NCBI GenBank assembly: GCA_022828135.1 | Contig: JAJEJB010000006.1 | Span: forward strand, 108,363 to 172,362 | From: Acidimicrobiia bacterium | Lineage (GTDB): Bacteria; Actinomycetota; Acidimicrobiia; Acidimicrobiales; Aldehydirespiratoraceae | DNA length: 64,000 nucleotides | Direction of reading: 5' to 3' | Position numbers and translations under genes: made by a program | The notes under the pieces: model-generated | What the model was told of the DNA's origin: nothing | The model's database searches: none | What the model saw: only the letters and a program-made list of their open reading frames with translations | Shown here: positions 34,054-41,869 of the stretch, one piece after another | Numbering within the stretch: position 1 is the stretch's first letter | How the letters are laid out: each line of letters starts with the position of its first letter

Positions 34054-34869
34054 TCACACCGAGACCCCCGCGGCCCGCATCTCGGCGCCCACCGAGCCGT
34101 ACAGCCGGCGCATCACCAGCTGGTACACGAGGCCGTGAATCTTGTCGAGGACCAGGCCGAGCACGGTCAGCTGCACGAAGGCCACGAACATCAACTCGGT
34201 GTCGAGAGTGCCCTGCGACACGATGATCAGAGCGCCGAGACCCTTGTTGGCCCCGACATACTCGGCCACCACGGCGCCCACCAGCGCCAGCATGAGCGCC
34301 ACTCGCAGACCGCTGAACACGGCGGGAACGGCGTGGAGGGCCTTGCACTTGGTGAGCGTCGTCCAGCGGGAGGCCCTCAGGGCACGGAACAGCTCCAGCA
34401 TCTCTGCCGGCGCGGTGGTGAGGCCGAGATAGGTGTTCTCGAGCAGCGGGAAGAAGGCGATGAGGGCCGCGATGATCACTTTGGGAGTCATCCCGAACCC
34501 GAACCAGATCACCAGGATCGGAGCGAGCGCGAACTTGGGCAGGGCCTGGGTGACGATGACGTAGGGCATGATGACTCGCCGGGCGATCCCGAACTCCGAG
34601 GCCAGAGTGCCCAGCCCGATCCCGGCGACACCGCCCAGCGCGAACCCGAGAACGATCTCCTGGACGGTGATCCAGATGTGCGGGTTGGCCCGGCCCGAGG
34701 TCACATAGTCGATCAGGCGGTCGAGCACCGGCCCCGGCTCTGGGAGGATCAGCGGGGAATTGGTCCTTGCCCACAGGTGCCACACCACGACCAGCACGAC
34801 GGCCGACACCAGCACGAGCACGCGACCGAGCCACTTCTCCGAGCGGGCCGCCCGCCAGAAGCGCCTCAC
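34054..34869 (-). CDS. ABC transporter permease, NitT/TauT (SsuC) type
   Basis: Inner-membrane component of an uptake ABC transporter for small anions or organic acids. 271 residues, about six hydrophobic helices, with the EAA-like coupling region RALRASRWTTLTKCKALHAVPAVFSGLR split over the cytoplasmic loop near residues 145-175, and the family stretch ALPKFALAPILVIWFGFG. It follows its ATPase gene by 16 bp. Together with the ATPase and binding protein upstream it makes a complete transporter. The ligand could be nitrate, sulfonate, or a riboflavin/pyrimidine-type precursor; context favours an organic ring compound or acid. Confidence 0.93.
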   Translation of the reverse strand: MRRFWRAARSEKWLGRVLVLVSAVVLVVVWHLWARTNSPLILPEPGPVLDRLIDYVTSGRANPHIWITVQEIVLGFALGGVAGIGLGTLASEFGIARRVIMPYVIVTQALPKFALAPILVIWFGFGMTPKVIIAALIAFFPLLENTYLGLTTAPAEMLELFRALRASRWTTLTKCKALHAVPAVFSGLRVALMLALVGAVVAEYVGANKGLGALIIVSQGTLDTELMFVAFVQLTVLGLVLDKIHGLVYQLVMRRLYGSVGAEMRAAGVSV

Positions 34870-34885
34870 GATGCGCCCTCCGGGC

Positions 34886-35668
34886 TCATACGAGCTGCTC
34901 CCGGATCCGCTGGCGCAGCGACCAGAACCTCTCGTCCGCCTCGACCTGCTCGAAGGTGCGGGGCCGCGCCAGGTCCACGTCGATCACGTCCTGCACGCCC
35001 CCGGGGCGGGCCGACATGACCATCACCCGGTCGGACAGGAACAGCGCCTCGCCGATGTCGTGGGTCACGAACACCACCGTGGTCTGGGACTCCTGCCAGA
35101 TGCGGAGAAGCTCCAGGTTCATGAGATCCCGGGTCTGGGCGTCGAGCGCTCCGAAGGGCTCGTCCATCAGCAGGATGGAAGGCTCCACCGCCAGGGCCCG
35201 GGCCACCGACACCCGTTGCTGCATGCCTCCCGACAGCTCGCCCGGCCGGTGCTGCAGGTACTCCGCGAGACCCACCATCTCCAGTACTTCGTGCGCCTTG
35301 CGCCTGTCGGTGTCGGTGGGCCGGCGCATCACCTCGAACGGCAGCATCACGTTGTCGAGGACCCTGCGCCACGGCAGCAGCACCGCCTTCTGGAAGACGT
35401 AGCCGATGCGCCGGTCGGGGGCGGTGACGACCTCGCCGCCGATGCGCACCTCGCCGGTGGAGGGCGCGATGAGGCCTCCCACGCATCGCAGCAGCGTGCT
35501 CTTGCCGCAGCCGCTGGGCCCGACGATGCCGACGAACTCGCGGGGCGCTATGTCGAAGTCGATGCCCTCGATGGCCGTGATGTCGCCTGCGTCGGACGCG
35601 AAGGTCTTGGTGAGGCCGTCGATCTCAATATGGCCGCGCCCCGGGAGTTCTCCGGTCTGGTCGTTCAC
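34886..35668 (-). CDS. ABC transporter ATP-binding protein, NitT/TauT (SsuB) type
   Basis: Cytoplasmic ATPase energising the adjacent permease. 260 residues with Walker A GPSGCGKSTLLR near residue 56, Q-loop in GYVFQKAVLLPWR, signature LSGGMQQRVSVARAL, Walker B ILLMDEPFGALD, and the H-loop VFVTHDIGEALFLSDR. A full, intact set. It lies 16 bp upstream of the permease gene and 58 bp downstream of the binding-protein gene; the gap between contains a 14-bp perfect inverted repeat. Confidence 0.96.
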   Translation of the reverse strand: MNDQTGELPGRGHIEIDGLTKTFASDAGDITAIEGIDFDIAPREFVGIVGPSGCGKSTLLRCVGGLIAPSTGEVRIGGEVVTAPDRRIGYVFQKAVLLPWRRVLDNVMLPFEVMRRPTDTDRRKAHEVLEMVGLAEYLQHRPGELSGGMQQRVSVARALAVEPSILLMDEPFGALDAQTRDLMNLELLRIWQESQTTVVFVTHDIGEALFLSDRVMVMSARPGGVQDVIDVDLARPRTFEQVEADERFWSLRQRIREQLV

Positions 35669-35676
35669 GGTGTGCC

Positions 35677-35714
35677 CCTGAACCCGGCGGACACCAGTGC
35701 CCGCCGGGTTCAGG
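35677..35714 (-). terminator. 14-bp perfect inverted repeat between binding protein and ATPase genes
   Basis: CCTGAACCCGGCGG and CCGCCGGGTTCAGG flank a 10-nt loop, beginning 12 nt after the binding-protein stop codon. This is a classical position for an intra-operon attenuator or 3' stabilising hairpin that gives excess binding protein relative to membrane components. No U-tract follows. Confidence 0.7.
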
Positions 35715-35726
35715 CTAGTTGTCGAT

Positions 35727-36899
35727 CTAGTTGATGAACCGGTTGGAGATCACCGCCGAGGCGTCGGCTGCGTCGGGCAGGATCCCGAGCTCGGTGGCCT
35801 GGTCGGCGACGTCCTGGATGGTGGTCACATCGCACCAGCCCATGCCGTTCTCGGCGACGCCGGGGCCCTCGCTCTGCATCTGGATGCGGTAGTCGATCAC
35901 CGCGAGGTTGCGATCCATGTTGTCGGCACCGACCGCGTAGCGGGAGCCGATCTCAGCCGCAGCCTCGGGGTTCTCCTGGATCCATACCTTGGCCTTCTCC
36001 AGAGCGTCGATGAACCGTCCTACGCCGTCGGTGTTCTCGTCCACCCAGCTCCGGTTGGCGAAGTACACGTCGTTGGGGCCGGGCACCTGGGTGTACTGCC
36101 AGATCTCGTAGTCGCCGACCTGGTCGTCGGGGATGCCGCCGGCCTCGAGGAGGGCCCAGTTGATCGAGCCCCATGTCGAAGCGGCCTGGGCCTGGCCACC
36201 GAGCAGAGCCTCTCCGAAGGCGATCCCGGTGGCCGCGAAGGTCACGTCCTCTTCGGTGATGCCGTTGTCGGCGAGCAGCAGGGCTGCGTACCACTTGCTG
36301 GTGGAGGCCTGGGATGTCACTGCGACCGTCTTGCCCCGGAGGTCCTCCGGGCTCTCGATGCCGGCTCCGGTATTGACCAGCATGGTCATCCAGTTCTGCG
36401 TGTACGGGCAGTAGATGCCCTCGAGATCCGCGCCCGCGATGGTGGCGAAGAAGCCCGACAGTGCGTCGGCCATGGCGATGTCGGCGTTGCCGGCCACCAG
36501 CTGGCGGACGGCGTCGCCCGCACCCGCGCCGGGGAGCTGCTCGAGGGTGACGCCGGCCTCGGCGAAGTAGCCGTTCTCCTCGGCCACATACAGGTCGATG
36601 AAGTCGATGAACTTGCCGCCACCCCAGGTGACCAGCCGGATGTCGATCGGCTCGGGCGGAGCAGCGGGCTCGGGCTCAGGCTCGGGCTCGGGCTCAGGCT
36701 CCGCGGCGGGCTCGGGCTCGGGCTCAGCGGCGGGCTCAGGCTCGGGCTCCGGATCGGCGGCCGGCTCAGGCTCCGCCGCGGGGGCCGGGGCTGCAGGCTC
36801 GGCTTCGTCGTCGTCGCCGCATGCTGTGAACAGCAGGGCCGCGGCCACTGGCACCGCCAGCCAGCGCAGCCATCTCGTCCGATTCGTGGTCTGGGTCAT
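35727..36899 (-). CDS. ABC transporter substrate-binding lipoprotein, SsuA/THI5-like
   Basis: Extracytoplasmic receptor for the adjacent ABC transporter. 390 residues from ATG 36899, preceded by GGGAGGGAG, giving a lipoprotein signal peptide with Cys27 (LLFTACGDD). A ~55-residue linker made almost only of Glu, Pro and Ala follows. The binding domain starts near residue 85 and shows NMT1/THI5-type features: FIDLYVAEENGYFAEAGV, LVAGNADIAMADAL and RGKTVAVTSQAST. The frame is open to 36980, but that start lacks a signal-peptide arrangement. Divergent from the GntR regulator, which probably controls it. Confidence 0.93.
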   Translation of the reverse strand: MTQTTNRTRWLRWLAVPVAAALLFTACGDDDEAEPAAPAPAAEPEPAADPEPEPEPAAEPEPEPAAEPEPEPEPEPEPAAPPEPIDIRLVTWGGGKFIDFIDLYVAEENGYFAEAGVTLEQLPGAGAGDAVRQLVAGNADIAMADALSGFFATIAGADLEGIYCPYTQNWMTMLVNTGAGIESPEDLRGKTVAVTSQASTSKWYAALLLADNGITEEDVTFAATGIAFGEALLGGQAQAASTWGSINWALLEAGGIPDDQVGDYEIWQYTQVPGPNDVYFANRSWVDENTDGVGRFIDALEKAKVWIQENPEAAAEIGSRYAVGADNMDRNLAVIDYRIQMQSEGPGVAENGMGWCDVTTIQDVADQATELGILPDAADASAVISNRFIN

Positions 36900-36991
36900 G
36901 ATGGTCTCCCTCCCGTCTTGAGACTGCCAAACCCTATAGGAAATCATCAATCGGATGTCAAGTTCGCCGGTGCGTGGCATGATGGAGAACT

Positions 36992-37669
36992 GTGAGTTCG
37001 TTCGAGCGGCCCAAGACCGCCCAGGAGGCAGTGCTCGCGGAGATCCGCGAGCAACTGCTCGACGGTCGGCTCGCGCCGGGCGTATCCGTCCGCCCCGACG
37101 CGTTGGGCGACGAGCTGGGCGTCTCGGCGGTGCCCGTGCGGGAGGCGCTGCGGATCCTCGAAGGCGAGGGCCATGTTCACTACCGACCCCACCGGGGCTA
37201 CGTGGTGGCGACCCTCGATGTGGACGACCTGATCGAGATATACCGGATCCGGGAGCTCCTCGAGACCGAGGCCGTGCGCCGAGCCATCCCTCAGCTGCGG
37301 GGCGACACGGTGGCCCGCCTGCGCGAGATCGTCCACGAGATGGACGAGGTGCAGGACGACGTCATCTCGCTGACCGCGGTGAACCGGCGGTTCCACTTCA
37401 CCCTGTTCGAGGCGGCCGAGATGCCCCAGCTCGTTCGGGTCCTGCGGATCCTGTGGGACTCCTCGGATCGCTACCGCCTGCGCTACCTGATGTCGCCCGA
37501 GAACCGCCGACTCGTGCACGACCAGCACCAGAGGATGATGCAGGCCGTTTCCGACCGGGATGTCGAGACGTTCATCGACGAGAGCCAGAAACATCGGGCC
37601 CACGCCATCGGGGCACTCGCCGAGGTGTTCGCAGTAGCCGAGGTCGAGGTCGAGCAGAAGTCCGCCTGA
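36992..37669 (+). CDS. GntR-family transcriptional regulator, FCD (FadR) subfamily
   Basis: Ligand-responsive DNA-binding repressor. 225 residues: N-terminal winged helix (TAQEAVLAEIREQLLDGRL, LGVSAVPVREALRILEGEG) to about residue 70, then the all-helical FCD domain (EIYRIRELLETEAVRRAIP) with metal-binding Asp/His candidates. The start is GTG 36992. It stands divergent from the ABC binding-protein gene with a 92-bp gap containing a TATAGG-like -10, so it likely regulates the uptake/catabolic cluster on the minus strand. Converges on the PF06684 gene (10 bp apart). The effector is presumably an organic acid. Confidence 0.93.
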   Translation: MSSFERPKTAQEAVLAEIREQLLDGRLAPGVSVRPDALGDELGVSAVPVREALRILEGEGHVHYRPHRGYVVATLDVDDLIEIYRIRELLETEAVRRAIPQLRGDTVARLREIVHEMDEVQDDVISLTAVNRRFHFTLFEAAEMPQLVRVLRILWDSSDRYRLRYLMSPENRRLVHDQHQRMMQAVSDRDVETFIDESQKHRAHAIGALAEVFAVAEVEVEQKSA

Positions 37670-37679
37670 GCCGTCCGGC

Positions 37680-38249
37680 TCAGGTCGGGGCCCGGTCGAG
37701 GTCCCGGTCCCCTATCCGCGCGAAGGGCCGGCCGCGGCTGGCGCCGGCGATCGCCACGACCACTTCGTCGGCGCGGGGAGCGTCGGCGATCGCAGTCTGG
37801 GCGGTGTGGTAATGGGACCGCCTCAGCATCTCGTCCTTGTGGACCATGGGCACGACGATCGGCGCGCCGGGGCCTCCTCGGGTGTTGGTGAACACCAGCG
37901 TGCTGGAGGCATCGACGCGTGCACGGATCGGATCGCCGAACATGAGCGTGTGGACCATGGCGTTGGCGTGCTCGATCTCGCCGTCGACTCCCACTACTGA
38001 GGACTTGCCGTAGGCCTCGACCGCGTCGGGCGCGCCCAGGGCGTCCACGAGGCGATCGGCCAGGAGCGCACCGAGGTCGTTGGCGAACCCCACGATGTCC
38101 GGATGCAGATCCTCGACGAAGGGGCGCCCGGCCCATGGATTGGGCATCACCGCGGCGACGATCGCCGTCGTCAGGGGCGGCTCGACTGCACGCCCGCCCT
38201 CCAGGCGGATCTCCTCAGTCACAACATGAATCTTGCGGATCTGGTTCAT
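37680..38249 (-). CDS. Amino acid synthesis family protein (PF06684/DUF1185)
   Basis: 189-residue protein of the family named 'amino acid synthesis', whose reaction is not established to my knowledge. Visible conserved pieces: RKIHVVTEEIRLEGGR at the start, AAVMPNPWAGRPFVEDL, YGKSSVVGVDGEIEHANAM and FTNTRGGPGAPIVVPMVHK. Members typically occur in catabolic clusters with ABC uptake genes, CoA-transferases and amidohydrolases, as here. The frame is open far upstream, but ATG 38249 is chosen because it falls 5 bp after the ThDP-enzyme stop and gives the conserved N-terminus. A hydrolytic role is only a guess. Confidence 0.85.
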   Translation of the reverse strand: MNQIRKIHVVTEEIRLEGGRAVEPPLTTAIVAAVMPNPWAGRPFVEDLHPDIVGFANDLGALLADRLVDALGAPDAVEAYGKSSVVGVDGEIEHANAMVHTLMFGDPIRARVDASSTLVFTNTRGGPGAPIVVPMVHKDEMLRRSHYHTAQTAIADAPRADEVVVAIAGASRGRPFARIGDRDLDRAPT

Positions 38250-38254
38250 AGGTC

Positions 38255-39919
38255 CTACCGGCCCATCAGGTCGATCTTGCGCTGCTCGATCTTGCTGCGC
38301 AGCGGCGGGAAGACCTCTTCGGGATCGATGGTGATCGCCAGGAGAGCGGGTCCTCCCAGAGAGAAGGCCCAAGCGAACGCGCCGCCGAGGTCGGCCTCGT
38401 CGCTGACGGTACGAGCGGCGACGCCGAAGGCTTGCGCGACCGCGGCAAAATCGATGGACCCCAGACGCACGAAATGGTCCTCTCCATACATCGCCTCGGC
38501 CTGGTGGCGCAGAATGCCGAGGGCGCCGTCGACGAACACCACCGCCACCAGCGGCAGCCCCAGGTCCTGGGCCACTACGAGCTCTCCCATTGTGTGTACG
38601 AAGCCCCCGTCGCCGGCGATGGCCACTGCCGTCGTGCCGGGCAGGGCCACCGCGGCTCCGATGGCGGCGGGAAGGCTGAATCCCATGGCGTCGAACTCGC
38701 AGGACTGGAGCAGGCCCTCGGGCCTGGTGACGTCGAGCTGCTCGCACACCCACAGCCGGTGGTTCCCGATGTCGGCCGACACGACCGTGCCGTCCGGCGC
38801 GGACTCGTTCAGCGAGGCGATCACCGAGGCTGCGCTCAGGCCCCGGGCAGGATCGTTCTGCGGCGGCGTGCGAGGCGGCTTGCCGGTGAACCACGGCTCA
38901 CGCCGAGCGACGCGAGGGGAGGCGGCGGCCAGGACCGTCCCCACGCTGCCCACGATCCCCTGGTCGACCCGGTAGACCCGGTTGATCTGCGAGGCGTCTG
39001 CGTCGATCTGAACCAGCTGCGCACCGTCGGCGAACAGGTCGGGGCGCCAGCCGAACGTCGTCTGCTCCCCGAGCGCGCAGCCGGCGATCAGCACTAGGTC
39101 GGCCGAGCCGATGGCCTCGCGGGCTGTGTCCGTCCCGTAGAAGCCGAGCATGCCGACGCTGCGCGCATGGTCGGTCGGGATGCTCCCTATGCCGGAGCGG
39201 CTCGTCGCGACGGGCGCCTCGAGCCGCTCTGCCAGCGCTACGAGTGAGGCGCTGCCGGAACTGCGGAGCACGCCGTGACCCGCCAGGACGGCCGGACGCT
39301 GAGCGCGCTCGAGGCGCACGACCAGTTCATCGACGGTCGATGCGGCCGGAGCAGCCGCCGAGTCGGCCGCTGGCGGCAGCGGTTCGACTCGCCCCGCGGT
39401 GTCGGCTTGGAGGTTCTGGGGCAGGGCGATGTGCACCGGGCCGGGCCGCTCGGACGCGGCGAGTTGAAGGCCGGTGGCGATCAGGTTGGGAACTTCGTCG
39501 AGCGACGCCGCCTGCACGGACCTCTTGCAGAACGGCGCGAACAGCCCGACGTTGTCGCAGTGCTGGAGGATGTTGCGGTGGACGTACCGCCGGTCGACCT
39601 GTGCCGTGAGCACCAGCAGCGGGATGGAATCGGCCTGGGCATTGGCGACCGCAGTGACCAGGTTCGTGGCACCGGGTCCCGGAGCACCGGACAGGACGAC
39701 GCCGGGCTCGCCCTTGGCCAGCGCGTAGCCCGATGCCATGTACCCCGCACCCTGCTCGTGGCGGGCCGGAATCACCCTGGGCCCGCTGGAACGGCCCAGT
39801 TCGTGATACGTGGGCAGGAAGTGCCCACCCGCAACCGTGAATACGGCACTGACGCCCGCGGCATTGATCGCTTCCGCGATGAGGCGGCGTCCTAGCAGGT
39901 CGCCCGAGGCTTCAGGCAT
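38255..39919 (-). CDS. Thiamine diphosphate-dependent enzyme, acetolactate synthase-like
   Basis: ThDP enzyme of the acetolactate synthase/benzoylformate decarboxylase/sulfoacetaldehyde family. 554 residues: PYR domain with the catalytic Glu in IPARHEQGAGYMASGYA (near residue 53), a central TH3 domain, and the PP domain with GDGGFVHTMGELVVAQDLGLPLVAVVFVDGALG carrying the GDG...N-type ThDP/Mg site (here GDGGF with the Asn replaced by Asp in VFVDGALG). No regulatory subunit gene adjoins, so a catabolic decarboxylase or lyase is more likely than branched-chain amino acid synthesis. Probably co-transcribed with the PF06684 gene (5 bp gap). Confidence 0.9.
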   Translation of the reverse strand: MPEASGDLLGRRLIAEAINAAGVSAVFTVAGGHFLPTYHELGRSSGPRVIPARHEQGAGYMASGYALAKGEPGVVLSGAPGPGATNLVTAVANAQADSIPLLVLTAQVDRRYVHRNILQHCDNVGLFAPFCKRSVQAASLDEVPNLIATGLQLAASERPGPVHIALPQNLQADTAGRVEPLPPAADSAAAPAASTVDELVVRLERAQRPAVLAGHGVLRSSGSASLVALAERLEAPVATSRSGIGSIPTDHARSVGMLGFYGTDTAREAIGSADLVLIAGCALGEQTTFGWRPDLFADGAQLVQIDADASQINRVYRVDQGIVGSVGTVLAAASPRVARREPWFTGKPPRTPPQNDPARGLSAASVIASLNESAPDGTVVSADIGNHRLWVCEQLDVTRPEGLLQSCEFDAMGFSLPAAIGAAVALPGTTAVAIAGDGGFVHTMGELVVAQDLGLPLVAVVFVDGALGILRHQAEAMYGEDHFVRLGSIDFAAVAQAFGVAARTVSDEADLGGAFAWAFSLGGPALLAITIDPEEVFPPLRSKIEQRKIDLMGR

Positions 39920-40049
39920 TGGATCTCCATCCCGACAACGGCAGCAGCATCATATAGTCGATCAAATACAGGAACTCATTGGACGCGGAGCTTCTTGAGA
40001 CAGGAATGCGGGCATGGAGCCAGCACTTGGATCGTTACACTGCCACCAC

Positions 40050-40673
40050 ATGACGCCGCCATCATCTGCATCCTCTAACTCAAGCTCCCCGACCGTGGCC
40101 CTCACCATGGACGGAGTCATCGCAAACTGGGTGAAGGGCCTGAGAGCCCATGTAGCCGCCCGGCACGCGGTCGCCGATCGGCAGCTGGCACTGAACGTCT
40201 CCTGGGATCTCTCCGAATGGGGCGTTGACGACCCGGCCGGCACGATCCGCGACTTCCTGCTGTCTCCGATGTCGGGCCGGCTCAAGCTCGTCGAAGGTGC
40301 GGAAGCCGGGATAGCCAGGCTGCAATCGGCGGGCTTCAGGGTCTTGGCCGTGACCCGGCGCGACCACATGGTCGGCAACAATCCCGACGACCAGGACACG
40401 ACCCGTCACATCGCCCGCCAGTGGTTCGCCGGTCAGCCGCTACTGGGCATAGGCGACGACGACATTGTGTTCACCGAGGACCCGGTCGGGCTCGACGCCG
40501 ATGTATGGGTGGACGACGCACCGCGGCGCGTGCAGCGCCTGGTGGAGGCCGAGAAGCCGGTGTGGGTGCTGCCGCAGCCGTGGAACCGCTCGGTGGTGCA
40601 GCATCCGGGCGTGCATGTGCTGTTCGACGGCTGGAGCTCGGTCGACGATCTGATCGCGACGCACTCCGCCTGA
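40050..40673 (+). CDS. HAD-like protein resembling 5'-deoxyribonucleotidases, nucleophile replaced
   Basis: 207 residues with a 5'(3')-deoxyribonucleotidase-like HAD pattern: motif I reads LTMDGVIANW where active enzymes have D-M-D-G-V, so the nucleophilic first Asp is Thr. Motif II is around LAVTRR, and motif III VWVDDAPRRVQ is conserved. The missing nucleophile suggests loss of phosphatase activity or a binding role. ATG 40050 is preferred to an in-frame ATG at 40014 because a -10-like TACACT (40036-40041) would start transcription right at 40050, giving a leaderless message; this choice is tentative. Divergent from the ThDP enzyme gene; 224 bp of featureless DNA follow. Confidence 0.65.
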   Translation: MTPPSSASSNSSSPTVALTMDGVIANWVKGLRAHVAARHAVADRQLALNVSWDLSEWGVDDPAGTIRDFLLSPMSGRLKLVEGAEAGIARLQSAGFRVLAVTRRDHMVGNNPDDQDTTRHIARQWFAGQPLLGIGDDDIVFTEDPVGLDADVWVDDAPRRVQRLVEAEKPVWVLPQPWNRSVVQHPGVHVLFDGWSSVDDLIATHSA

Positions 40674-40897
40674 CGCCGGCCAACGGCTCGGCGCCACTGC
40701 AGCACCGCAAGCGGGCCCGCCGACCGGACGGCGGCGTTGCCGCACACTGGTACCGACACCTTGATCCGGCACCGCGGACGCCCATCCTCCAGCGGTGTCA
40801 CAGCCGCGCCCCATAATCGCGCCGAGCGCTGAACGCTCTCCTCGCAGCCCGGGACAACGGGTCGCCTGCACTCCGCAAGGCGAAAGGCCCCTGTCCC

Positions 40898-41845
40898 ATG
40901 CATCCCAGTCATCGGTTCCTCCCCTACTTCTCCAGGCTCGACGACGGCCTCGTGGTGGAGCGCAAGCACCCCCCAGGCGCGACGCTGGCGGCAGGCAGCG
41001 CCCAGGCGCGCGGAACGCACCAAGATCCGCGACTGCTGGATCTCGCATCCCATGCCCTGGACCTGCCGGCCGGAGGCGCGGTGATGGCCGCGGCCACCGG
41101 AGCGACCACCACAGTCGATCCTCCTTCCAGCGGTGTGATGGCCCTGATCGGTCTGAGATGCCCGCCGGAGACCGCGGCGGTGGCGGCCACCACGCAGTGC
41201 GAGACGCTGTGGCCCGACGGCTGCCGCCGCAGCGGCGTGCTGGCGTGGTCGCTCGATCGGCACCACAACTCCTCGGCGCTGTTCCGCGAGCAGCCCGGCC
41301 ACGGCGCGGAGAGGCTCGACGCGGTGGCGGGGACCCTGCTCGACGCAGGCCTGCGCGCCCTGGGCCACGACACGCCGCCGTGCCCCTCCCCTGCGGTGTG
41401 GTTTCCGGACGGCGTGTTCCTGCACCGGCTGTCGAGACTGCTCGACCGGCGCGGCGGGATCTGCACCCGGCGCCGGCTGAGCTGGGAGAGCCTTTCGCGG
41501 CTCTATCCGCTCAACGGCTCGGCCGAGCCGCTGACGCCCGGCATGACGCTCCATCTGAGGCAGGACTTCCACGAGCGGAACACCTGGTCGTCTCTGCGCC
41601 TCCGGGTCGTCGATCAACCTGCCGCCGCGCCGGCGATCCTCCCCGGCCTCACTCCAGATATCGCTGAGTGGCTCGACGACGGATCATTCGCCCGCTGGGT
41701 GCTCAGCCGGGTCTCGGATCCCCCCAGCACCCTGGATTGGCTGTGCGGACGCCTCGACCGAGGCTTGGCGGGCGATCTCCACCTCGCGCTGGGTGAGGTG
41801 AACGGTCCGCTTCAGCGCAGGCGCCGGGGGCACATTCGGGCCTAG
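40898..41845 (+). CDS. Protein of unknown function
   Basis: 315 residues, not recognised. No signal peptide or membrane segment is apparent. The sequence is rich in Arg, Leu and His, with Cys residues at spaced positions (for example RCPPETAAV, TQCETLWPDGC, GGICTRRR, LDWLCGRLD). The C-terminus is basic (QRRRRGHIRA). Codon use is typical of the window, which, with an AAGGCGAAAGG stretch upstream of ATG 40898, supports a genuine gene. It ends 24 bp before the secreted amidohydrolase on the same strand; the 224 bp upstream hold no recognisable element. Confidence 0.6.
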   Translation: MHPSHRFLPYFSRLDDGLVVERKHPPGATLAAGSAQARGTHQDPRLLDLASHALDLPAGGAVMAAATGATTTVDPPSSGVMALIGLRCPPETAAVAATTQCETLWPDGCRRSGVLAWSLDRHHNSSALFREQPGHGAERLDAVAGTLLDAGLRALGHDTPPCPSPAVWFPDGVFLHRLSRLLDRRGGICTRRRLSWESLSRLYPLNGSAEPLTPGMTLHLRQDFHERNTWSSLRLRVVDQPAAAPAILPGLTPDIAEWLDDGSFARWVLSRVSDPPSTLDWLCGRLDRGLAGDLHLALGEVNGPLQRRRRGHIRA

Positions 41846-41869
41846 GGCGCGCCGTTATGCTGGCTCGTC

